From: Ectobius pallidus
Lineage: Eukaryota > Arthropoda > Insecta > Blattodea > Ectobiidae
Direction of reading: 5' to 3'
Length of the DNA: 64,000 nucleotides
NCBI GenBank assembly: GCA_964059195.1
Contig: CAXKWD010000006.1
Location: forward strand, 136,336,039 to 136,400,038
How positions within the stretch are numbered: position 1 is the stretch's first letter; each line of letters starts with the position of its first letter. Shown here in pieces: positions 27,401-41,000 of this stretch. The notes beneath the pieces were generated by a model, which saw only the letters and a program-made list of their open reading frames with translations, did not search any database and was not told where the DNA came from. Made by a program: the position numbers and the translations under genes.

Positions 27401-30400
27401 AAAATTAGCTCTACCCTAAATTTTGCATCCACATGACTTTTTTTGTGATAATTTGACTGGACTAATAAGTTATGTCTGTTCCAACCTCAAAGCACCTCAG
27501 TAACTGTATTACCCAATTTTGGTAAATATGACTGAAAACATATTTATTGATCATGATTTTAGCACTTAGCATGTTTAAAATTTCCTCACTACAATCAGAT
27601 AACTGGTTAGGAACTGAATCAATTCTCAAACAACAATACCAAACAAATAAGGATTTACCAAACTTAAAAAAAAAAGATCGAATAAATAAATAAAAACCCA
27701 GATAATTTCTGAAGAATATAGGCTACCATAAATTTAAACAATAAATCATAACAAGATTTTATCGTGTGAAATGCACTTCGAATATCTCCTGTGATTTTCA
27801 GGTACGAAATATGTCTGAACTTAAGATGGGAGTACAGAAATCTACATCAAGGATCCATGAACTCTCAAGACCTTTTCACACTGGGACACTTGTGACGGTC
27901 ACCGGTTTTTGCAGTGAACACACATGGGTCACTTGTGATGGTCACCACTAATACTGCAAATAGTAGCTACATGGTAAAATAATTTGTGATTGCTTTTGAC
28001 ACCCCTAATGGCAGATCGACATTCCACTTCACTTATAAAATTTTCAGTATTAATCAAATCTAAACTCATGGCTGGATAACAGCTAGTTTCACTGAGCTCT
28101 ACTAACAACTTGCAGTGTTGGCAATCTGAAAGTGCTGTAACAGTCACTAGGTTCCAGTGTTAACGCTCCAATTCAAAGCAATGCTTCTCTGCCGGTGACA
28201 AGTGTCTGTCACATGTGTTCTGAGTCAAAAATGTACCATCACTTGTGTCTGGGCGGGTCACCTCAGTGCTCCAGTATGAAACCTCCCATTTAAACCAATG
28301 CTTCTCCACCAGTGACCGCCACAAGTGTCCCAGTATGAAAAGGACCTTAACTACAATGAAAGTTATCCGAAAAATTTAGTTAAGTTTGTAAATTAATGTT
28401 AGTATCAAACACACAAATCATTCATCTATTAAAACTAATCATATTTTAAAGAAAGGGCAAGTAAAAATGTTACAACCATGTTTAATAACATACAGTTAAG
28501 TGAGGATTCCTCAAGTTTCTAGTCTGAGTTATTTTTTCACTTAATCTCTCTTAACCTTTTCACTGCTAACATATTATTCGCTGTGCAAACTGGTGATGCT
28601 GAAGTTTTGCGCAAATTTATTTTGTAATCATAAATGGACAATAATCACAAATAATTATCAGTTTTGTCTGAAATAAGAGCAGAGCAGGTATTTCTTGAAG
28701 CTAAGAATGGTTTATGCAACCCTGGGACTGCATGTCATTACAACACAGCAGAGTGATACTATGTGTTTCAATGAATAGTGCAATACATTGCCTGAGATAT
28801 TTAGCTACAGATAGTAGCCGAATTCAGTTAACAGGGAACTGATGTCAGGAAGTAGACAAGTGATACTATATGCTGACACACTTGGAATCCGTCTCACCAA
28901 AACAATTTTTTGCCTGTTGGCAAGCAAATTGGTGTGTCATATATTTGTCAGTAGCATGGCCAGCAGTGATGTGCTGATGGGTAATATATGACTATAGCAG
29001 TGAAAGAGTTGAAAGACAACATAGTGTGTCCCATACAGAAGCCATAATCAGTATGTAGCTGTAGGGAGTTGGCTTTATCTGCTCCGCTCCCATTAGCGTC
29101 TGCCACAAGGAAAACTCAGCAGCAGCCTGGTTTGTGAACTCAGTGGCAGTTCTTGTAACTGCAAAGGGAGTAATTTTGCGACAAAAACTTGATGAAGTGT
29201 TGTGATGGTAAAATGAACACTACCCAACTGAATGTGATCCGCAGCTCCACTGAATGGAGAAAATGAATGACAACATTTTTCCCTTCATTCCTCTTTCAGT
29301 TGCTCCCATCACAGGCAGGCAAGCTCCAAACCGGACTGCTCAGTACTTGATGATAGCTGCCATAAAACTCTCTGGACCAATGTACAACTAACAATTTCAG
29401 AATCCCTTGGGAATGTGGATATTACAATGCACAAACCCTGCAAATTCTAGGACCAAATACCAGAACCCTCAACATTTTTTCATACTTATTTCAATCCAAC
29501 AGAGCAATTAAATCTATACTGTTCTATCTTATGCCAATAAATCCATTGCCCAAAAAGAGCATGTTACCGGTCTGGAATATAATTTGAACCAATTCTTATC
29601 CACAAATGAAGACAGCTCATATCAGTAAGATGAATGTATTGTTGAATTACTGAACAGAAAACAACATCGGTGAAATACAAAAGCAATAAAAATAGTAAGT
29701 CTACAGTATCAAGGCTGATTTCCTGAAGAAAAAAAATGCTGTATGTACCTTGTGGGCGTACTGCTGTAGTTTTAAAGAGGTTATTAAAGCAACAAACGTA
29801 AAAACCAAAACCATTCATGTGAAAATATTTAATATAATTTTGCTTGTTTAAAAAATGCACAGAAGAGGAAGAAAAAATCCCTTTAGGCAGGCCTACAGGC
29901 GGAGGTAGATTTCGAAGTGCTTTTGGTTTAATTTATTGTCGCTGCATAGCACTCTTCTTCTTTAGCCTTGGCATGGCAAACCTGCAGTAAAGAGGAAGAG
30001 CCTACAATCAATTGTTTTGACAACAATAATAGGATATAATATTCTGGGAGGCCGTGCGCAAGATCAGCAATGAATAAAATTAGCAAAGCCGCTAAACAAG
30101 ACAAAATTATGATATTATAATAATTCTTTCAAGTGTTATTATTTTCAAACATTAAAATCTCGCGTCATATGAGAGCTATCAAGAAACTATTTATTGATTT
30201 GTAGAGTACTCATCAAGAGCTTTTCAACGATACCCCACAAGACGTGGTTTCAAAAGTTTCGAATTTTCATCCCCCACCCCCACCCTCACTCGAACCCCCG
30301 AATCGTTGGTGTCACTGTGAACTCCATAGGGAGTACTCTAATTTATTCAAACAAAGTTTCCCTCTATACTCCATAGGGGCAGAGATATACATTTTTAAAA

Positions 30401-30539
30401 ATTTCAACCCCCTCCCCCGACCACCCCCTTGGGCCAATTTTGCTCATTAACGAACTTGTCCGAACTATTGGGCCTAGAAATAACATATTAAAATTTGGTT
30501 CAAATATCTTCAAAATTACGGCCGCTATCGTGTAAAGAT

Positions 30540-30570
<31 letters not shown>

Positions 30571-32021
30571 AATATCACAAAATTTTTTTTTGAACGGGCG
30601 GTGGTTTCGTACTTAGGGGAGCATGAAACGTAAAGATATGAAAGAATTTTTCGAAAATCATAAAGTGGTATCCATTGCAATAGGTAGATTTTTCTTCAAA
30701 AATCTACCTAAAAAGTGGTCCTTGATTGTAAGATTAAATAATTACTGCCAAGAAATTGAGATGCAAGGAAAGTTTACGTAATGAGTTGGAAATATTCAAT
30801 TAAGGCGATGTTACAACAATATTATTTTCATAAAATCTGGTTACCAGTAACAAAACTGTTGAAGTATCTGCAAGACCAGCAAGGGATCTGAATGTTTCAG
30901 AAGTTACTACCCGGCAGTCAAATTCTTGACGTAATAAAATAATGCAGAAAACATATTTCAATTCTATGCTAGGGACTGTTCAGATTAATATTCATGATTA
31001 TAATTTTAACGCAATATAATTATAATTTAGTGTGGTAACTGTTTTTGTAACAATTAGCTACATGTCCTAATGAATTGTTATTAAATTAGCCATTTTTCCT
31101 CCGAGAATATATTAAAAATATATGCTAAAATGGAACACAGTTTTAAGCATAATTTGAGTCATAGCAGAACATGCTTCACCATCTTGTGTTGTAAAACTTA
31201 ACACATTTTGTGAAAATTTCACTCAACTTTCAAACTGTGAAATTAATATTGCAGTTCCCCGTGTGTTAGAAACTTCAATCTATGGTATTTGTAAAGGGAT
31301 GTCTACAGGTTATGAATTCTATAACAGGAAAATGTTGAATGAACAATGCGACAAGTATGTAAAATCAGCAAAAAACAAAATTGTGCATGAGGTTTGCCAT
31401 AGCACGAACTCCCTACATTAAGAAAGGTCTTGTCAACAGCAGGGATGCAGTGGTAACTTAAATAGGTTTCAGACTACAAAACTTAATACTATGTTTGAGA
31501 AATGCTCCAATCCACAAGAAAACATTATTTCCATATAGATTATGAATTCAATGGTCTAATTACGTTATTGGACTATTCCTTGTTATTGATACTAACTCTT
31601 ATTGGTTCAGACTTCAGAACAAGCAAGTCTGACACACTTAAGGCCAGTTGTATAAAACTCACAAACTGATGGTTGTTTTTAACTGAAAGTTGGAAAATAA
31701 CTACCTACTTAGAAGAAATAATAAAACATCTGGCAACAGTGCAAAAGTTGAGGGAAATTTACAGAGAGTATTATGTTTATATCTTTGGTATTTGATTTTC
31801 AATTGTTTAGTTAAAGACAAAGCACCATATTACACATAATGTCTTCAGTCTTTATTTTCAACTGTTTAATAAAGATAGTTTATTTTAGGTAGATTTTCGA
31901 AGAAAAATCTACCTATTGCAATGGATACCACTTTATGATTTTCGAAAAATTCTTTCATATCTTTACGTTTCATGCTCCCCTAAGTACGAAACCACCGCCC
32001 GTTCAAAAAAAATTTTTGTGA

Positions 32022-32060
<39 letters not shown>

Positions 32061-35000
32061 TTACACGATAGCGGCCGTAATTTTGAAGATATTTGAACCA
32101 AATTTTATTATGTTATTTCTAGGCCCAATAGTTCGGACAAGTTCGTTAATGGGCAAAATTGGCCCAAGGGGGTGGTCGGGGGAGGGGGTTGAAATTTTAA
32201 AACATTTATATCTCGGCCCCTATGAAGTATAGAGGGAAACTTTGTTTGAATAAATTAGAGTACTCCCTATGGAGTTCACAGTGACACCAACAATTCGGGG
32301 GTTCGAGTGAGGGTGGGGGTGGGGGATGAAAATTCGAAACTTTTGAAACCACGTCTTGTGGGGTATCGTTGAAAAGCTCTTGATGAGTACTCTACAAATC
32401 AATAAATAGTTTCTTGATAGCTCTCATATGACGCAAGATTTTAATGTTTGAAAATAATAACACTTAAAAGAATTATTATAATATCATAATTTTGTCTTGT
32501 TTAGCGGCTTTGCTAATTTTATTCATTGCTGATCTTGTGCACGGCCTCCCAGAATATTATATCCTATTCTTGTTGTCAAAACAAATGATTGTAGGCTCTT
32601 CCTCTTTACTGCAGGTTTACCATGCCAAGGCTAAAGAAAAAGAGTGCTATGCAGCGACAATAAATTAAACCAAAAGCACTTCGAAATCTACCTCCGCCTG
32701 TAGGCCTGCCTAAAGGGATTTTTTTCCTTTCTTTCTTCTTCCCAAAATCATTCCTTTGAGGCCATGTATATTTTTGCTTCGAACTGCCTTAACCTGTCCA
32801 TAAAGGTGTTTAAAGTGCAACCTAGAGCACCTATAATGCCTGGAAGGTTACGAATATTGTTTTCTTATGACACTGTCCTTAGTTGGCATTCTAATAAACC
32901 GAGGCCTTAAAGCATAATTTTATCTTGTCACATTATGAATGGTTCTACTGGCTGTTTTTTGTCCCCAGTAACTATTTGGAAGCTTCCAATCACAATAATT
33001 TGTATGGAACTTCAGGGCTGATCCTAAGTATCATGAACGTATCATGAATTCGCTTTGTTCTTAATTGCAATGGGAGACATAACCTCTGTTTAGTTCTTCT
33101 ACTCAAATTTCAGTAACATGTCATTAGAACTAATAAAGGATTCCTTCTCTTATGACATACATGAGATGCATGATGGATTTTCATTGCATCACCAGATGAG
33201 GTACTGTATCAGAATAATCAGAAATCTAGAAACAAATGTTGCTATTTTGTAATATAGGGCTTCATAATCAATAACAAAGCTAAGGTACCGGTAAGTGAAT
33301 TTTTAATGTCATTAGACAAAATGAAAGCAAACTGAATCTACATGATATGAAAATACTAATTAATAACTCGCATTGTACTTGTAAAATGGATTTCTCGTGT
33401 CCTTTCACTGTTTGAAGAAACCCGGGCAGTTCAAATAGTTTCTAAATAAAAGCAATGCTATTCTGTTTGAAACTCTGAATCAAATATGATTCTGACTGTG
33501 TATTGCCTTTCTCGATATGTTTCTGACTACCTTCCGTTACCACTGTATCACTGGTCAACAGTCAATAGTGATCCTGAACTTCCCAAAATAGACTATTCCT
33601 CCACAAACTAATAACTGAAATTGGTTTTGAATTTGTTAACTGAAAGTGACATTGGTGCTATAATGGACTGAGATTATATTTTCTGGTGCAGGTATTATTT
33701 ATGTCTGATAAGAGAATTTAGACAAGAGGGAAGGGTGACAATTTTATAAAATCACAGAGGTTAAGTATTATAGGGTTAAAGGGCCCAACATGGAAGGGAA
33801 GACTGACCATTTTGCTTATAGTTAGTGATAACTGCTTACAATTACGTTTACATACTACAAAAAAGGCATAATTTTGTCATTTATTTACTTATTTATTTAC
33901 ATATTTATTTCAGTTTACTACCGGTATATAATTTTTATTGAGTCTTTTAATCTGATACAAACAGACCTTTTAACTGTTTGCTACTAAGTCTGCATTTTGC
34001 TTTGTTTACAACAGCTTCAATCTCTAGCTTGATGATATGTTGATTAATTCCACATATCTTTTCTCATATTCTGGGACTAAATGCACAACATCTAACAAAT
34101 CAAGAGCGTAATTACGCATTAAATAAACGTAACAAGAAAAGATTTTACTGTGAGGTTCATTCATCATTAAAATAATAAAGATCTGTCAAATGCTAGCCAA
34201 GAAAATAGCAAGTTTATTTAATTAAATTTGTTATTCAAATAGTTTGTCCAAAAATGTATAAAATGATGTGTAAATTCTTATGTTCTGATTTTCAACACGT
34301 AAACTACTCTCTGCGGTGCTGCATCTCTGAAAGGACTAGGCATACCATCCAACTGCTTCATCTACCATAGCCAGATGGTAGGGTTGGGAGGCATGTGGTT
34401 AGCATGCAGACTCCCATGACCGTTAATGATGGTTTCCATGACCGGAGCTCCTATTTCTTTATCAAATAATTCCTCAGTCTGAATCATGAAGTTGAGTGCA
34501 CCCCATTCATTTTTAACACGTCAAGATCTGAGAATTATGTTATGCTATATAATTTTATGGGGAAGTAAGATTTTCCATGCAAAGCAAACCTATCAGGCAC
34601 TTAAGCTTCGCTGCAGAAAATTAGGAATTTGGAGGGGGGGAAGGGAAGATAGAGATAGAGACCATGACAATTCGTGCAGCAAAATCTGTAAAGCACACCA
34701 AGAGGAACTTTATGGTCCCTTTATTTTATACAAGACATGCCACGCAAGCAAATTAACTGTGGGGAAACTTGAGTGAGAAGCTGAGTCACGGATTATTAGC
34801 ATGTTTAAACATAAAGAGAATGTATTAAATTACTTATTCATCAATCAGTATAATTCATCATGTTTCAGAAGTAGGCAACGCATATAATATACTTCCTCAT
34901 GCAAATACAACAAAATCTCCTACTAAAGTAGATTCCTTTCTGAAGATGCATGCAAATGAATTTAAAATGCCACAACATTAACTCAAAAGACTATCATTAT

Positions 35001-38000
35001 GTTATCATATTGACTTAAATCTATAACATTAACTCAAAAGACTAGCTTTTCATCTTTATGTTATCATACAGACTCAAATCTATTGGCATAAAGATTATTT
35101 TTTATTTTTATTTTATTCCTTGCTTGCAGAAAAATTTCATGGTAAGACTTCTGAAACGGTTATTTAAACTGATTGAGAGCTGAGTGTCGTAATTGGATTT
35201 TGATCTTTACTAATGGCCCCCTTATGCATACGATAATGTTTAAGCACACCTTCATATGATGTACGGGGTGTTTCACGTACGAATTGGCCAATCATGCAGG
35301 TTTTTGCATCACGGCGACCACAGCTCTTAATTCCCAAGCGATGGGGTGAAATATCTATGCAAATAAAGCCACTAACGGTATAATGATTCAGTTTTTCACA
35401 ATTACAGTTAAATTACAATGAGAATAACCACGTACCTCATCACAAGAGATGTTGGAAAAGTCCTCCCCTTGCATCCACACAACACTGGCACCTCTTTGGG
35501 AAATTTTCTTTCACGAGCTTAAATTCAGCTTCCAAGATAAGAGTTAATTTCTCTTGTGATATTGTCCTTACGTTGTTATAATGAATGGAGGTTTGACCTA
35601 TACACTTTATTTTTCAAGTTCAAGTTCAGGTGAAATATCTACTTAACTGAAAGAGAAATAAACTCTCAGAAGCTAAACATATGCGCATGAAATAAAATTT
35701 CCTAAAAAGGTGCCAGTGTTGTGTGTAATGCAAGAGGAGGACATTTCCAACATCTCTTGTGATGTGGTACGTGGTTATTTTCATTGTAATTTTAACGGTA
35801 ATAGTGAGAACCTGAATCTTTACACCATTGGCGGCTTTATTTGCACAGGCATTTCACCTGATTGCTTGGGAGTTAGACCTGTGGCCGCTGCTAAGCAGAA
35901 CCCCACATGATTAGCCAACTCCTAAGTGAAACACACTGTACAATGAATTAATTGGGAAGTCCAAATGCCTTTGGTATGACGTAAATTGAAGAGGGAATAG
36001 AATTTAGAAATTCTTTATTTTCTTTTGAGCCTGAAACAGTTATGGGAGTTCTCAAATTTAAAAAAATCGGAATTATTCAATTCTTGAAAAGTTATCAGGA
36101 TATTGAGAATCTTATACAAGTATTCCAATAATTTATTCAAATAATTTAATGCTAGGAGGAATGAGAACAGAAGTTCTTGAGAACACCGAGTCGTGTAAAT
36201 TTGGTTAACTTCGCCTTCCAGCCTGTGGTACAAGTTTCAAAGGCAAGAAAGAATTAGTATGAATGCATAGCTACCATTTCCACATTTCATTTTGTGGATG
36301 ATGATTTTTGTGATCACTTGACTCAGCAGCTATACATACATGCATTATCCTGCATTTGCTTTTGAACAACAAAAATAATTTGCAATCAATTAATATTAGG
36401 CCTATAGAGCAGATGAAACTTGTTCTTTTGATTAAATTAATCGGGAAAACATTGTATATATATATTATATATATATAAAGTTAATGTTTAGGCATTTAGT
36501 GAAAAAGCCTTTTTTAACTGGCTAAAATATTATGAGGTTAGAAAAATCTGTAAAAAAAAGTGTTAGCATTAATACTTCTTGATTTTAGCATTAGGCTACT
36601 CTGAAAGTTAAGCCTACTGGGGCAAAAATATGTTTTATCAATATTTTATTATTCGATAAAATTGACTTCAGTAGTTTTAAACGGATTTAATTTTAGGTTT
36701 GTTACGTATTTGAAGACGTTACATGACCTAAACTGGTAACTGCCCACCAAAAACATTAAAATTTATGAGTGGAAAACTTCACTGAAAAATAGCTGTTTAA
36801 GTTGCTGTTACTGGCCGGCAAGTTCTCACTTCTCGGATCTAGAATCGTAAGAAGTTCTCTGATCCTGCATCCAATCTGAGGACTTTTGTATTCAAACAAT
36901 GATTCAATTTTTTATCATACTCAAGAACAAATTTTCCGATTCATGAAATTATTCAACCCTGCCCATCACTAGTCTGAACTTCCACTATTCTTTTGGACTG
37001 TAGTCATAATAATCACAAATGCTTAAGAAGCCTCTTGAATTAGTTATGAAAATTGTGGTACAAAAATAGAAATTCTAGATTAACCTAATCTCAACTAAAA
37101 AGTGAAACCCAGACTCGATTTGGATATGACAATGCATGAGAATTTCTTCTGTACAACCAGCAATGAGCAGAAATTTAGGCTAAAACTGAAAATTATTCAC
37201 TGTACATTTAGGGCACACCCTCTAACAGACTAAATTAAAACTGAAGTGTGATATTTCACTATCTAATATTCCCTTAGTATAAGAGGAAGCTGAATTTAGA
37301 TATAAAATGGCTTGTATTTGACTATGTTTGTTGAACGAAAAAGTGCTTTTATGGGTAGAAAATTATCCACTATTTAGATTGAAACATAAGATGTTATTTC
37401 CATATTATTATGTTAAAATAAAGTTTGAGAAGGAAATAACTATGTACTTATTACGAGGGCCATCCATATAGTAAGTTTCCCTGGGGCTGTTTACAGAAAC
37501 AATTTCATGGAAATGTTTATTGCAACAGATACAGCAAGTGTTCAGCTATTTTTCAATATGTTCGCCACCGGAATTGAGACATTTTTCATTCTGTGGGGCC
37601 ATTGTTTGAATACCTATGTCAGAGAAGTCTGCTGTCTGGGATTTGAACCACTGCGTGGCAACCATGTCCGCCTTTTTTGTCATCTTCATTTCTTGAGGTG
37701 TAAGAAAAGATGGAAATCAATGGGAGCAAGATATGGGCTGTAGGGTGGATTTTTAAACACCTCCCAGCAAGTCTCCTGCGGAAGTTTGACTGGGAGGTGT
37801 TGAAACATTCACCTTACAGCCCTTGACCTTGCTCTCAGTGATATCCATCTTTTCCTACACCTCAAGAAATGACAGAGAATGACAGACGGGCGGAGGCGGT
37901 TGTCACACTGGTTTAAATCCCAGACGGCAGAGTTCTACGACAGGTATTCAAAAGTTGGTACCACGGTATGAAAAATGTCTCAATTCCAGTAGCGAATATT

Positions 38001-41000
38001 TTGAAAAATAGCTGAACACTTGCAGTATCTGTTGCAATAAACACTTCCATGTTATTGTCTTGTTTCTGTATATGGCCCCAGAGAAACTTACTTTATGGAT
38101 GAGCCTTGTATTTTTGCCAAACATAAAGTGTTTGTCAACTTACAATTAATATTTTATACGCTGCACTGGCATTGACGAGCAAGATCAAGCAGATTATATT
38201 GTACACATTACATTTTCATTGAGAAAATGCAAGCAATGAGAGAAAATTTGTTAAGTAATTCTAAACGTAGCCCACTGTCAAGTTTCTTGAAACCTACAAT
38301 TTGTCTAGTCTGTATTTCAGTGTACTTCATGCAAAAATATTAATGGAATATTTACCTGCGAGGAATATATCTTGAATTTGGTGGTTTACTAAATGAAGGT
38401 GAAGGAGCAAGACCATTTACAGAAAAAACGCTGCCAATATCGAAGTATGCAGGACTCGCTGGCCCCCAAGCTTGCAACATACTTGGAGGATAAAATGGCT
38501 GGTGTTGTTGAAATGTCTGAAATGATTACTTAAGTAAGCAAATGGCAATGTCTACATTCTTAACAATATAATTTTATTATGACTATTCCACTCATATTGA
38601 TATTTATATTGACCAATAACATTTAGCAATTCATCGTATACAGACCAATCAAGGCTGTTTATCTTACAACATTCTTGTAGGAATCGCGAGGATGGCAATT
38701 TTTGGGGTAAAACAGTATAACTTTTTTGGAAATTGATATAATAGAAATGTACAATGATTAAAAGCAATTTCGATTCGGTCAAGTCAGTTCGTGTGCTTTT
38801 ATTATGTTCTGCTGTTAGCTTACCTGAATAAGTTAACATGTCTTGTGTGCACTATTGGTAGCCCTGGTTACAACATGGTAACTCAAATCGATTCATAGAT
38901 GGCTTATTCAGAGCAGGCCATGATCTCATAGCTGTTAGTTTTCTTTTTATACAACAAAACACTAAAGCAATTATTATATGTATAATCCGTTACAATTTTA
39001 TTCATGGAATAGTCTTAATAAATCCCACTCTCATGGGATTACCTATGATAAAAATATTAACTACCCAGCAACATATTTAGAAAGAAAGAAAGAAAGAAAG
39101 AAAAAAAGAGAGAAAGAAAGAAAGAAAGAGAGAAAGAAAGAAAGAAAGAGAAAAAATTTAAAATTCTATATTAAATCTTACACATTTTCAGTTTGACATT
39201 TGACAATTGAAACTTGAGATGGAAGTTTAACATACATAACTTCACTTAATTCAAACACTGACCTGAACATGTTTCGAGCAATCCTTCATGACTCATCATC
39301 AGCTATACTCCATCTGGATGATAGCTATACTCCATAGCTGATGATGAGTCATGAAGGATTGCTCGAAAAATGTTCAGGTCAGTGCTTGAATTAAGTGAAG
39401 TTACGTATGTTAAACCTCCATCTCAAGTTTCAATTAATTATAACTTCACTATATAAACTTCCTACAAATTCTGACATTTGACAATTTTAGTGCCACTCAT
39501 AATCTATGGATGAAAAATTGCATTTTTAAATATGATAGATGTTCACAGGGTCCATATAAAAGAAAAATTGAGCTCTTAATCTTCATACAACAGAAGAAAA
39601 AAATTGGAAAATGCAATGTTTAATCACATTTCTTTTTCAGATGTTTGTAGAAGTCTCTTCACCATGAATCATCCCTGCATCTATGCAAAACATATTCACT
39701 ATAATACTTATCATACATTTTTTAGTACCCAGTCAGAGAAAGGCACTAAAATGGAAAGAAGAGAAGTAAGTTAGAAACAGACTACTTACATATACGTGGA
39801 CCTGATTTCCATAACTAACACTAGGAGGTATCGAGCTACCGTTAGTGTACAGAAACCTCTGCTGGCCCTGATAAGCGTTGGGATCATATAGTGCAGCAGG
39901 CGGTGTGCGGTAACCATTCTTCATTGCTGCACCCATGGCAGGAACGGGTGGCAAGGGCATCCTATTCATTGGTTTTGCTTTGATTCGTGCCATTATAGGC
40001 TTACCCTAAGAAACAAACAATTTATGAAGCAAATATAGGGTTGAAACATAATGGTGATGATAAAGAAAATAAGGTTTACTTTCCTCAGCTACTTGTAAAC
40101 CATTGGATGCATCTGGCTCTACAACTATCATTGTTCTGAAACGAGTGAGCTGCTTTTGGTGAATGTTGTATATTACAAATTGCGTTCTCTTGGAAAGGAT
40201 ATATTCTGTTTTACTAAGTGCCAGATTAGTATTTACTTGGTGGGCGGGAAAAAGTCTGACAATCTGTGCGATTGTACATGCGATAACTCGAATACGCTGT
40301 ATCAGATTTTCATTAAACTTAGTACACACACATTTAGAGCATTCATAGAAAGAACACTATTGATTTTAGACCAAATCAGTTGACAGGCACTGGAGTAACA
40401 ACTAATTAACAGTTTAAAAAGCAAATCATCACTATACTACAGGTACATAGCCATATAGCTCACTCACTCACAAGGTTGTTTGCACACTTCCAAATGAGCC
40501 AGAAACTTGAAATTTGGCCTTTAACAGATGGAAATATGCCAAAAAGTTATGATTTTTTATAGCTTATCCCAAAAAAATTATATTCAAAATAGCAGATGCA
40601 ACTTTAAGGTCTGTACCGACCTTCTTTGGAGGCTTATAGTAGCTAAACGGTAAGTCTTATAATAAAATAATAAAAATAAAATAAAAAAACAAGAGCACCA
40701 GCAGTTATAGAGTTTGAGAGATCTTCAATTTTGGTTGTATGACTTTTTGTATCAAATATTGCAAACATATAGCCTATAAGCTTATATATACGCTTTTTTG
40801 AAGATACAGATTGATTATTGATAAACAATTTGTGTTCTGATTTGAAAATGGTTGACAAAATATAAGCACTTTGTAGTAAAACATTTATTTAACAATATAT
40901 TTATGTTTGCAATATTTGCAACAGTGGTTTCATACTCACTAACAAGTGTTCCTAGGTGAAGATAAAAACTACAATTATAAAATTACACTAAGACCATTTT

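Larger units (their letters stand above)
24562..27464 (-). mobile_element. 2.9-kb long-TIR DNA transposon carrying an XPG/FEN1-like nuclease gene
   Basis: Arms of about 490 bp (24562-25052 and 26965-27464) are inverted copies. The left begins TAGTCCAATCGAATTGTCA, the right reverse complement TAGTCCAGTCAAATTATCACA. Shared inner blocks include GCCGCCGGAGCCGCCATCTT and CTCGCTATCTTCTAAATG. Between the arms a decayed minus-strand gene is readable. No DDE transposase is seen. Academ-superfamily transposons are known to encode an XPG-type nuclease, so an Academ relative is the best guess; the superfamily is not proven. Confidence 0.75.

Noticed and set aside
30194..32402. Two nearly identical 60-codon frames in opposite orientation
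   Set aside because: They are the same non-coding segment in the two arms of the palindrome; no family resemblance or splice context.
39995..40010. Possible recursive splice site (acceptor followed by GGTAAG) at Larp4B exon 5
   Set aside because: The GGTAAG encodes the conserved Gly-Lys of [10 protein letters not shown] and an extra G separates AG from GTAAG; ordinary exon start.
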